Assembly (NCBI GenBank): GCA_024427265.1
Contig: JAKSVP010000020.1
Location: 1 to 6,032, forward strand
Length of the DNA stretch: 6,032 nt
DNA from: Mycoplasmoidaceae bacterium
GTDB lineage: Bacteria; Bacillota_I; Bacilli_A; Mycoplasmatales; Mycoplasmoidaceae
Direction of reading: 5' to 3'
Both the position numbers and the translations under genes were made by a program. The notes under the pieces are model-generated. The model was not told the DNA's origin. It searched no databases and was given only the letters and a program-made list of their open reading frames with translations. Shown here piece by piece: positions 1 through 6,032 of the stretch; the stretch's first letter is position 1; every line of letters starts with the position of its first letter.

Positions 1-1
1 A

Positions 2-643
2 GGGGAAGGTGCTGGAGCAGATAGAGAGCAAGACGATTTAGGTAATTTAATAAATGAAACATCCGAACAAAGATGAAACTTTAATGCTTACTACACAAAC
101 ACTCATTTAATAGAACAAACAGATACTGTTGATAATATTTCTGGTTTTAATTTACCGTTTGGTAATGATTGCATAGCAATAAGTAGACAAGTAAATGTTT
201 TTTGCAATAATTTATTAAATCAAGAAAAACCATTTAATAATTTATCAAATATATCTTCAGTTGTTCCCTTTCAAGTTTTAACAGGAAAAGTAAAGTTTTA
301 TTATTGATTAGAATTTGAGAGCCAAGTTAAAACATTAGAAGTTAATTTAAATGTTGATAAACAATCGACCAATAGTATAACTATTAGTTTTAATAATTCA
401 ACTATTTTTGATTATGAGAAAAATGAAATTGTAATTGATCCAATTGGACCTTTAGGTTTTTACATCCCAAAATATTCTCAAGGCTATTATGAATTAGAAT
501 TACAAATATTACAATCTAATTCAACAAATAAATTCATTATCAAAAATGATTTTAGTTTTGACAGAAACATTGACAAACCTTATATTGCCATTACTCATAG
601 AGTGATAGATAGTTTAGATGGGTTCAAGGAGGTGATTTTTTAA
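2..643 (+). CDS. Unrecognised protein, 3' part only (5' end outside window)
   Basis: An open frame enters from the left edge and runs 213 codons to a TAA at 641-643. It needs code 4, because TGA at 74-76 and at 305-307 must be read as Trp. I do not recognise the family. The visible part has no hydrophobic segment. It is rich in Asn, Ser, Thr, Ile and Phe with alternating polar and hydrophobic residues, as in residues FYYWLEFESQVKTLEV around 296-343. This suggests a beta-rich, possibly extracellular or surface domain, which is inference only. Near the C-terminus there is a Gly/Pro/aromatic patch (GPLGFYIPKYSQGYY, about 449-493). Two cysteines are present, so no disulphide claim is made. Its last codons contain the ribosome binding site of the next gene, and the stop overlaps the next start by one base (TAATG), so the two are very probably one transcript and may work together. 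Confidence 0.75.
626..636 (+). promoter_or_regulatory. Exceptionally strong Shine-Dalgarno site for the gene at 643
   Basis: AAGGAGGTGAT is an 11-base uninterrupted match to the complement of the bacterial 16S rRNA 3' end (known core CACCUCCUU). It lies inside the last codons of the upstream gene. GGAGG (628-632) is 10 bases from the ATG at 643. This decides the start at 643 over the in-frame ATG at 652, which would be 19 bases away. Confidence 0.85.
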
Positions 644-1098
644 TGATAAGAATGACTAAGAAAATTGTTGGTGTAATATCTGGAAGTTCTGCAATTTTAA
701 TTGGCGGGACAACAGTAACTGCTAATGTTTTATTAAAAAATGAAGAAGGAGTAAAACCAAATATTAATCCTTTAAATAGAGATAAAAGTTATCACTATTA
801 TTCATTAGTAAACAAAATCTCAGCTAATGAACATCTAGACGATTTAATAACAATCGTAAAAGATGATGACAATATTACTTACGTGATAGATGAACAAAAA
901 TTTGTTTCGAATATTAAAACGATTGTTCAAGAAACATTAAAATCAATTCCAACATTCGCACAAAACTATTTAAATTACAAAATAGAAGTTCATTACAAAA
1001 TAAACACTAAGTCCGTGTTAGTAGACTTAGTGTGATATGAACCTGAAGCAAAGAATAAATTCTTTGATCAGTTTGAATTGTTATTACAAGCTTCCTAG
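643..1098 (+). CDS. Unrecognised small membrane-anchored or secreted protein, 151 aa
   Basis: The ATG overlaps the upstream stop (TAATG) and has a near-ideal Shine-Dalgarno site. The frame passes a TGA at 1033-1035, read as Trp, and ends at TAG 1096-1098, giving 151 residues rather than 130. The N-terminus is a short basic stretch (residues 3-7, RMTKK) followed by a hydrophobic, Gly/Ser/Thr-rich segment (about 8-31). This is either an uncleaved membrane anchor or a signal peptide. There is no cysteine anywhere, so it is not a lipoprotein. The rest is a polar domain of about 120 residues with a Tyr-rich patch (SYHYYSL, about 50-56) and a final WYEPEAKNKFFDQFELLLQ segment that may be helical. 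I know no family for it. It is coupled to the gene before it, so joint function at the membrane is plausible. Its last 15 bases overlap the 3' end of pheT on the other strand. Confidence 0.8.
995..1033 (-). terminator. Probable intrinsic terminator of pheST, inside the opposing gene
   Basis: ACACTAAGTC (1004-1013) and GACTTAGTGT (1024-1033) form a perfect 10-bp inverted repeat with a 10-base loop. Read on the minus strand, the hairpin begins about 51 bases after the pheT stop and is followed directly by TTATTTTGT. On the plus strand no T-run follows, so it should act on pheST transcripts only. It is coding sequence of the + gene (residues NTKSVLVDLV). The U-tract is imperfect, which lowers certainty. 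Confidence 0.6.
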
Positions 1099-3414
1099 AT
1101 TTTCAATTTGTTTTGTAATAATTTCTAGATCATTTGAAGTAAATTGTCTAGTGTCAACAAGATAGTATCTTACTGTATATACGGTTTTGTTGTCCTTATT
1201 ATATATATTGATGATCTTAGCATCAGCAATATCCTTAATTTGCTTTATTTGATCTATTTTTTCATGAACTAAATGAGCATTGGCATGGTCAAGAATTATG
1301 TTTATGTCTTTAGATAAGCGTTGGAAAACACCAAATGATTTAACTTTAAAGTTTGGCTTTTTGTAATCATTTAACATCCTGTCTATTTCTAAAGATAGAA
1401 CATAAACTTGTTTATTTGTTAAATCATAATCTTTTAATGCACTTGATTTTATCTTGCCAATATAACCAACAATTTGATTCTTATAAATAACAGCTATTGC
1501 TTCATTATCATATAGAGGTTCAATCTTAACTGTTTTGAAAGATATTTCAGCATTCAATGTTGACGCAATTTGGTTTGCAATAGATTTATAATAGTTAACA
1601 TTAGTTAATAGAACACTATTTGTAATTGAATCAACAACATATTTATCCAATGAAATACAAGTTACATTTGTTCACTTGCCGCTATTAGTGAATATTTTTT
1701 GCATTTCAAAGATTGGATGTAAATCTAATTTTCTTGCATCGTTGTATTTGTATACACGAAGCATGCCATCTAATAAGTTGCATCTAAAATATTCACGATT
1801 TGAATTATTAGAAATAATTCTGATTGGATCTTTAAGATCAAACATGTTGAATTTGTCTAGGATGTTTTTATTTACAAGGTTGTATGTTTTTACTTCACTA
1901 AAACAATTATTCAATAAAACGTCTTTAATATTTTGCTTTAATTCATATTCTTGATTGTTAGCTAATGGAAGCAAATTATCACCAACGCTGATTGGTTTTA
2001 ATTTGTTCATATCAAGAATCTTTAGAATATCTTCATATAAATCTTCCTGGTTGTAAACATCGAGTCTTCAAGCAGGAATTCTAAATTTATTAGGTTTGAA
2101 TAAACTATTTTCATGTCCAAGTTTCTTCAAAGAAGAAATAACAAAATTCTTGCTTAATGGTTCGTGAATAAACCAAGCTAGTTTTTGATAATCTAATACA
2201 ATACGTTCATTATTTCAATTAGATCTATATCAAATAACTTGGCGTTTAGGGTTGCCAAATTCTTTTCTAATTAATTGAACAGTTAGCAAGTTCAAATATG
2301 TACTTAGAGGTCTTGATGCTTTCTTGCTTGCATCTGTTTCACAATTTAATCTTAGAGCTGTGCTTCTAACATTCATAAAGTTGAAATTACCAATTTCAAT
2401 TCTTGCCTTAACAGTTTTATTAGACAATTTTGTATTATCTGAACCAATTACAGCAGCAATTGATACAGGTTGAGTTTCATCACAAATTAGAACATCATTT
2501 GGTGCTAATGTGTAAGTTTTACCATTTAAAGCAACAAATTTTAATTCACTTCCAGATTGACGACAAATTAATCTTCCATGTAATTTTTCGATGTCATAAA
2601 CGTGTGTTGGACAGTTTGTCATTAATGTAATTATGGCTAAGCCATCAAGCAAACGATTGATTGGTTTAATACCATGATTCATTAATAGAGATTTAACTTC
2701 TCAACTTGACCTACATGTTTGTTCTGCATTAATTTCATAATCGATAAAACCAAGGAAATTACAAATAGACAAATCAACATTTATTCTTGGTACTATGCCT
2801 GAAATATTTCTAAGTGTTGATTTGAAATCAAAATTAAACTTTAAATTTAATTTGTTTGCTAACTCATAACAAAATACTAAATAAGCATTCTCGTCATTTC
2901 TGTTGGCAGGGATGCTAATATCATAAATGATATCATCCATTCCAATTAGTTCTTGTCATTTACTTGAACCAACCTCACCGGATGTCATCATAATGATTTC
3001 ATCTTTTTCATCATCTGCAACATATGCATCATTCCCAGTCAATTCTGAATATGCACAGATCATACCATTTGATTCCATACCATGGATCATTCTTTTTTCA
3101 ATAGTAATACCATTTGGTAATTTAGCTCCTGGTAAAGCAACAATAACTTTAGACCCTGCTTGCAAATGACTAGCACCACAAACAATAGTATTTGTTTGAG
3201 TAAAGCTAACTTTTACTTGACAAAGGTTTAAATGTGTTCCTTCAATTGGTTGATATGAAAGCAATTGACCGATAACAACATTTTCAATAGTTGGATATTT
3301 AGTAATTGATTCAACTTCCATACCCAAAGCATTGATTGCTTGAGTAAACTTTTCATCAGTTATATTAACAAAATCAGGAATTAACTTTGTTATTGATTTT
3401 CTAGTAAACAACAT
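1084..3414 (-). CDS. pheT: Phenylalanyl-tRNA synthetase beta subunit (PheT)
   Basis: The beta chain of the alpha2-beta2 enzyme attaches Phe to tRNA-Phe in the cytoplasm. It is 776 residues, close to the usual 790-800. Six TGA codons (W153, 238, 395, 400, 449, 581) are read as Trp; one TGG is also used (W414). Domains in order are: an EMAP/OB tRNA-binding domain (about 40-150, VIGQLLSYQ, CGASHLQAGSKVIVALPGAKLP); the B3/B4 editing region (about 210-370); the B5 fold (about 395-470, FRIPAWRLDVYNQEDLYEDI); a catalytic-like core (about 470-690); and the C-terminal ferredoxin-like anticodon-binding FDX-ACB domain (about 690-776). The ATG overlaps the pheS stop (TAATG) and has AAAGGAG seven bases upstream. 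The editing region has lost several motifs I expect in bacteria: D257-GLAI where DVTNY is usual, AAVIGSD where a Gly-rich GG..GG is usual, and KKASRPLS in place of RxERGVDP. It keeps H271, E340 and T360-D-A362. Confidence 0.97.
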
Positions 3415-4433
3415 TATTTAACTCCTTTCAATTGGTTTGATAATCTAAAGTCATTATTATAGATATCTCTGATATCTTTAATTCCGTACTTAAGCATAGC
3501 GATTCTTTCAATACCAATACCAGCAGCTAAGCCAGAATTAACTTTCTTAATATTGGCTGCATCTAAAACTTTTTTGTGCAACATTCCAGCACCTAATATT
3601 TCAATTCAGCCAGATTGTTTACACATAGGACATCCTTTACCACCACAATTAAAACAACTTACATCAACTTCAAAACTAGGTTCAGTGAAAGGAAAATAAC
3701 TTAATCTATATCTAGTTTGAACTTTTTCTCCGAAAATATGTTTAATTAATCCATCAATCACAGATTTTAAATGATTGATTGATAGATTATTTTTAACTCA
3801 AACAATATCAACTTGACTAAATTGATGGCTATGAGTTAAATCGTCATCATCGTTTCTATATACATTTCCATAAGATAAAACTTTAATCTCATGATCTTGA
3901 TCATGGATAGCTTCAGCTGTAGTTGATGTACAGTGAGTTCGTAACATTCTTGCTGCATCTATATAGAAAGTATCTTTAGGATCTCTTGCTGGATGTGACT
4001 TATCAATATTTAAACGATCCATATTGTTTTCAATTGTTGTGACTTCGTCACCATCAACAATTTGGAAGTTTAAAGATTTAAAGTAATCAATTATTTGTTC
4101 ATAGATAATGGACAAGATTGTTTTTGACCCTTTAGCAAGATTGTATGTGTCTACATTAATATCGTAATTAACTTTGTTATTTGATAATTCGTTGGCTTTA
4201 TCTAATCAAGCTTTCTTTTCTTCAAATAACTTAGTTAGTTCTTCATTAAAAGCATTTATCTCTAAACCAGCATCACGTCTTTGCTCAGGCGGTAATGCTT
4301 TTAATTGTGTATATAAATTTGCAACATTCTTCTTAAAGAAGATGTTTTTATTTTCAATAAGCTTAGGAACATTTGTTTGTTGACTAAGCAATGTTTTGAA
4401 TTCTACAATTAATTGTTCTCTATTGTTAATCAT
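3414..4433 (-). CDS. pheS: Phenylalanyl-tRNA synthetase alpha subunit (PheS)
   Basis: The catalytic alpha chain is a class II synthetase. It has 339 residues, the normal bacterial length. W76, W212 and W276 are encoded by TGA. The N-terminal coiled coil that contacts tRNA covers about 1-85. Class II motif 1 precedes NIDKSHPARDPKDTFY (142-157). Motif 2 is RMLRTH then GNVYRNDDDDLTHSHQFSQV (about 162-208). The Phe-pocket FPFTEPSFEVDVS follows at about 247-259. A four-cysteine knuckle CxxC-x4-CxxC (C260, C263, C268, C271), of the kind I recall from low-GC Gram-positive PheS proteins, leads into GWIEILGAGM (275-284). Motif 3 is GIGIERIAMLKYGI (305-318). An odd point is GLAAG at 301-305 where GFAFG is usual. 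The start is ATG 4433, 13 bases after the T-box U-tract, with a modest AAAGGG five bases upstream. The stop overlaps pheT by one base. Confidence 0.97.
3422..3428 (-). promoter_or_regulatory. Shine-Dalgarno site of pheT, inside pheS
   Basis: AAAGGAG lies within the last pheS codons (K-G-V-K), seven bases before the pheT ATG. Together with the TAATG overlap it indicates translational coupling, which would help keep the alpha and beta subunits at the 1:1 ratio the enzyme needs. Confidence 0.85.
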
Positions 4434-4438
4434 TGTTT

Positions 4439-4444
4439 CCCTTT
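4439..4444 (-). promoter_or_regulatory. Weak Shine-Dalgarno site of pheS
   Basis: AAAGGG ends five bases before the ATG at 4433. It is much weaker than the sites of pheT and of the gene at 643. It lies immediately after the U-tract of the T-box terminator, so translation starts only on read-through transcripts. Confidence 0.6.
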
Positions 4445-4445
4445 C

Positions 4446-4522
4446 AAAAGAAAAAGCACACCAAATTTATGATGCTATGACCCGTTAGGGTGGTACCACA
4501 TAGCTTCACAAATTAATGTGCT
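4446..4522 (-). terminator. T-box conditional terminator before pheS
   Basis: On the minus strand TTTTTCTTTT (4455-4446) follows TGTGCT (4460-4455). Two 5' partners are possible. One is AGCACA (4522-4517), making a long hairpin that encloses the antiterminator. The other is AGC-ATCA (4476-4470) with TGGT...GCT, a short bulged hairpin that uses the 3' arm of the antiterminator. The second is the classical mutually exclusive arrangement but looks weaker. Which one forms cannot be settled by eye. Confidence 0.7.
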
Positions 4523-4638
4523 CTTTGATTCTATTAAGTTGTTTAATCAAGTGAATAGCTGATTCTAGTTATGTCTGCATTCCACCAGCGCAGGCTCTCT
4601 AACATATAACTAATCTGAACCAACAACGGCTTGATCAA
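4446..4638 (-). promoter_or_regulatory. Phenylalanine T-box riboswitch controlling pheST
   Basis: T-box leaders sense uncharged tRNA through codon-anticodon pairing at a specifier loop and acceptor-end pairing at a bulge. The parts below are read on the minus strand. Stem I has base helix TTGATCAAG (4638-4630) with CTTGATTAA (4551-4543), and upper helix TAGTTAT (4612-4606) with ATAACTA (4572-4566). The distal part has AGAGAG (4600-4595), stem CTGCG/TGCAG (4593-4589 and 4579-4575) and a loop containing the conserved GGTGGAA (4586-4580). The specifier on the 3' side is TTC (4555-4553), a Phe codon, followed by A as is usual. The antiterminator has helix GCTATG/CATAGC (4504-4499 and 4479-4474), the 7-base bulge TGGTACC (4498-4492), and ACCC/GGGT closed by TAAC (4491-4480). 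The bulge TGGT pairs with a tRNA ending ACCA, which the tRNA-Phe at 5982 has. I see no clear Stem II, so the leader looks compact. Confidence 0.92.
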
Positions 4639-4663
4639 TTTTTATGGTGTTAAATATTTCTAC

Positions 4664-4692
4664 TTAACTTACTCATTATATAAATATATAAT
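4664..4692 (+). promoter_or_regulatory. Promoter of the amidohydrolase gene (plus strand), leaderless
   Basis: TATAAT at 4687-4692 is a perfect -10 box, and TTAACT at 4664-4669 is a four-of-six -35 box with 17-base spacing. The expected start of transcription, six or seven bases after the -10 box, falls on or next to the A of the ATG at 4699. There is no Shine-Dalgarno sequence between -10 and ATG. Confidence 0.65.
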
Positions 4693-4703
4693 CAATGTAT
4701 GAA
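4675..4703 (-). promoter_or_regulatory. Promoter of pheST (minus strand)
   Basis: TATAAT at 4680-4675 is a perfect -10 box. At 17-base spacing the -35 position (4703-4698) reads TTCATA, four of six matches to TTGACA. Transcription would start near 4668, giving a leader of about 235 bases that contains the whole T-box. The -35 region overlaps the start codon of the divergent gene. Confidence 0.65.
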
Positions 4704-5946
4704 AAAGAATAGTAAAAAATTAGCAAAAATTATTGCTCCTGTAGCACTAACTGCAGGTTGTTTAGGCGCATTGCCTGCAACCTCTTGTGGAATGCATAGT
4801 AGTATTAAACAAATTGCTCCTTATCTACATGAAATAACTTTTAATGATTATGTGTATGATAGTAAATTTGTTACAACTAAGGATGCACAAGACTTTGGTT
4901 GTTCGTCTGTTAGAAATGGTGTTTTCTATGGACGTAACTTTGATTATGTTTTTAATGATGTTCCTGAATTTGTTGTTCGTGTTAATGCAAACAAAGAAAA
5001 GAAACGTCATGCTTCTATTGGTGTTGCAACACACTTTGGTATACATGAAGATAAATTATTAAAAGGTGATTACCAAGATCAAATAGATTTGATTCCTAAT
5101 ATTACATTGGATGGTATTAATGATGCTGGTTTAATTTGTTCTCACAACGTTGTTTCAACTGAACCCAACGAAGTTGATGGAGTAAAATATACGCCTGAAA
5201 CTAACCCAAACAAAGAGAATGCTAAACAATTGCATATGTTGTTTGTTCCTCGTTATATATTAGATAATGCTGCAACAGTTGATGAGGCAATTGATTTATT
5301 AACTCGTGATGACATCAATATTATGGGAAACTTAAATGGAGAACATAATTTACACATTATGATTGCTGATGCAAATAGAACATGTGTTGTTGAATTCTTT
5401 CACAAGAAAGAAAGCACAACCCATAATCACTTTGATGTTGTGTGACACGATAAAGAAAATGATGATCGAATCATGACTAACTATTATCTTAATAATGGTA
5501 ATAACATTAACTTCACAAACGAAAAGAAACAAGGTGAAGAACGTTATGAAATTCTAAAGAAAGGGTATGCTACAAGTAATTCATTCGATGGAATGACAAA
5601 CTTAATGAAACAAGTTAAGTTCTCTATTGCTTATAATGCTTCTCACAATAAATATCCTATGAAAGCTAGTAATCCTTGAGATTATGATGCAGAATGATAT
5701 TCTGAAAATATTGATCAATCTGTTCTATATCCAAGCGCTGGTTCTTTTGAACCTACACCAGAATTCATCGATCAACTAAATAAACTTAAAGATGATTATT
5801 GACAAGCTAGAGCTATGGATAAAAGAGTTCCTGCGGAACCTAAGTTCTGACAAACAACTCATAACTCAACATATGACATGTCAGAGAAACATCTAAGAGT
5901 TGTTGTTCAAGAACACTACGAAACTTATTTCGATTACTATTTATAA
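4699..5946 (+). CDS. Probable lipoprotein, linear amide C-N hydrolase (choloylglycine hydrolase-like Ntn family)
   Basis: This is a 415-residue protein with five TGA-encoded tryptophans (W249, 327, 333, 368, 384). The family hydrolyses linear amides such as bile salts, penicillin V or N-acyl amides; the substrate here is not predictable. The N-terminus is KKNSKKLAK, a hydrophobic stretch (11-29), then a relaxed mollicute-style lipobox PATSC (C30). C21 (TAGC) is an alternative, so surface anchoring by lipid is likely. Family landmarks are C68 (GCSS, probable nucleophile), GRNFDY (78-83, with R79 and D82), DGINDAGL (138-145, N141), LHIMIADANRTCVVEFF (218-234), MTNYYL (259-264, N261), GEERYE (279-284, R282) and the late strand STYDMSEKHLRVVVQE. 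These match the expected Cys/Arg/Asp/Asn/Asn/Arg active-site set of BSH/PVA enzymes. The start is the first in-frame ATG after a promoter that allows no leader. The stop is followed at once by a terminator, so it is monocistronic. Confidence 0.88.
4755..4783 (+). repeat. Inverted repeat inside the signal-peptide codons of the hydrolase gene
   Basis: AGGTTG (4755-4760) pairs with CAACCT (4778-4783), and inside it AGGC (4764-4767) pairs with GCCT (4773-4776) around GCATT. That is ten pairs with a 3x1 internal loop. It is not followed by a T-run, so it is not a terminator. It is one of the more GC-rich spots in the gene and lies about 55 bases into a probably leaderless mRNA. It may be chance. 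Confidence 0.5.
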
Positions 5947-5950
5947 AACA

Positions 5951-5979
5951 AAAAAGAACTGGACATCCAGTTCTTTTTT
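5951..5979. terminator. Bidirectional intrinsic terminator between hydrolase and tRNA-Phe
   Basis: GAACTGG (5956-5962) pairs with CCAGTTC (5967-5973) around ACAT. The stem is flanked by AAAAA on the left and TTTTTT (5974-5979) on the right. It therefore has a U-tract in both directions. It sits five bases after the hydrolase stop and two bases beyond the tRNA 3' end, ending both convergent units. Confidence 0.93.
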
Positions 5980-5981
5980 AA

Positions 5982-6032
5982 TGGTGGTTCATCGCGGAAT
6001 TGAACCACGGACACACAGATTTTCAGTCTGTT
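5982..6032 (-). tRNA. tRNA-Phe (anticodon GAA), 3' part only
   Basis: The minus strand shows, from the window edge inward, position 26 onward: anticodon stem ACAGA/TCTGT (6031-6027 and 6019-6015) around loop CTGAAAA, with anticodon GAA at 6024-6022. Then come variable region GTGTC (6014-6010), T-stem CGTGG/CCGCG with loop TTCAATT (6009-5993), acceptor strand ATGAACC (5992-5986), discriminator A (5985) and encoded CCA (5984-5982). All visible stems pair (one G-U). The D-arm and 5' acceptor strand lie beyond 6032. The 3' end ACCA complements the UGGU bulge of the pheS T-box. Confidence 0.93.

Noticed and set aside
1098..1145. Terminator for the 643-1098 gene
   Set aside because: Only weak AT-rich inverted repeats are visible past the stop and none has a stem with a following T-run that I can support.
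1676..1954. Plus-strand open frame of 92 codons
   Set aside because: Lies opposite pheT, with no ribosome binding site or recognisable protein; a shadow of the real gene. The same holds for 2430-2630, 2927-3169 and 4174-4383.
1084..4433. Broken pheS and pheT fragments suggesting pseudogenes
   Set aside because: All breaks are TGA in a single continuous frame per gene, several at expected Trp positions. Code 4 restores full-length proteins of normal size.
4690..4695. TTGATT as -35 box for pheS
   Set aside because: Only nine bases separate it from the TATAAT at 4680, too short for a sigma-70-type promoter; 4703-4698 fits the spacing better.
4695..4712. ATG four bases before the hydrolase start, giving a five-codon upstream frame
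   Set aside because: It would precede or coincide with the predicted transcript start, has no ribosome binding site, and is too short to support.
4825..5062. Open frames on both strands within the hydrolase gene
   Set aside because: Out of frame with a strongly supported family member, composition is unprotein-like, and no start signals are present. The minus frame 5350-5532 is rejected for the same reason.
1..6032. CRISPR array, insertion sequence or phage genes
   Set aside because: No regularly spaced direct repeats, no transposase motif and no recognisable phage gene were seen.

Overview
The window reads as the chromosome of a mollicute (Mycoplasma in the broad sense). It is very AT-rich, and every long gene is broken in the standard code by in-frame TGA codons that become tryptophan under genetic code 4. 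In PheS, PheT and the amidohydrolase these TGAs fall in otherwise intact family-typical sequence, and several sit at expected tryptophans, such as the GWIEILG motif of PheS and the PAWRLD motif of PheT. They are therefore not frameshifts or pseudogenes. Species cannot be fixed from the sequence alone.

Layout, left to right. (1) 2-643 (+) is the 3' part of an unrecognised protein. It is coupled through a TAATG overlap and an 11-nt perfect Shine-Dalgarno sequence to a small unrecognised membrane-anchored or secreted protein (643-1098, +). (2) That gene converges on pheT with a 15-bp overlap of coding ends. A hairpin inside the + gene (1004-1033) is followed by a T-rich tract only on the minus strand, and it is the best candidate terminator for pheST. 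(3) pheS-pheT (4433-1084, minus) encodes both subunits of phenylalanyl-tRNA synthetase, also joined by a TAATG overlap. (4) The 265-bp gap 4434-4698 holds a phenylalanine T-box riboswitch: Stem I with specifier UUC, an AGAGA/GGUG distal part, an antiterminator with a UGGUACC bulge, and a terminator with a U-tract. It also holds two overlapping divergent promoters. (5) 4699-5946 (+) is a probable lipoprotein of the linear amide C-N hydrolase (choloylglycine hydrolase-like, Ntn) family. It appears to be transcribed as a leaderless mRNA. (6) A bidirectional terminator (5951-5979) separates it from the 3' half of a tRNA-Phe(GAA) gene on the minus strand, which runs off the window at 6032.

The central theme is phenylalanine charging. 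The enzyme (PheST), the RNA sensor that should control it (T-box, UUC specifier, UGGU bulge) and the likely ligand of that sensor (tRNA-Phe with anticodon GAA and 3' ACCA) all lie within about 5 kb. The most unusual points are the way the antiterminator nests inside a candidate terminator, the degenerate editing-domain motifs of PheT, the GLAAG sequence in place of GFAFG in PheS, and an internal Ntn nucleophile that could release the hydrolase from its lipid anchor. I found no CRISPR array, insertion sequence or phage gene.
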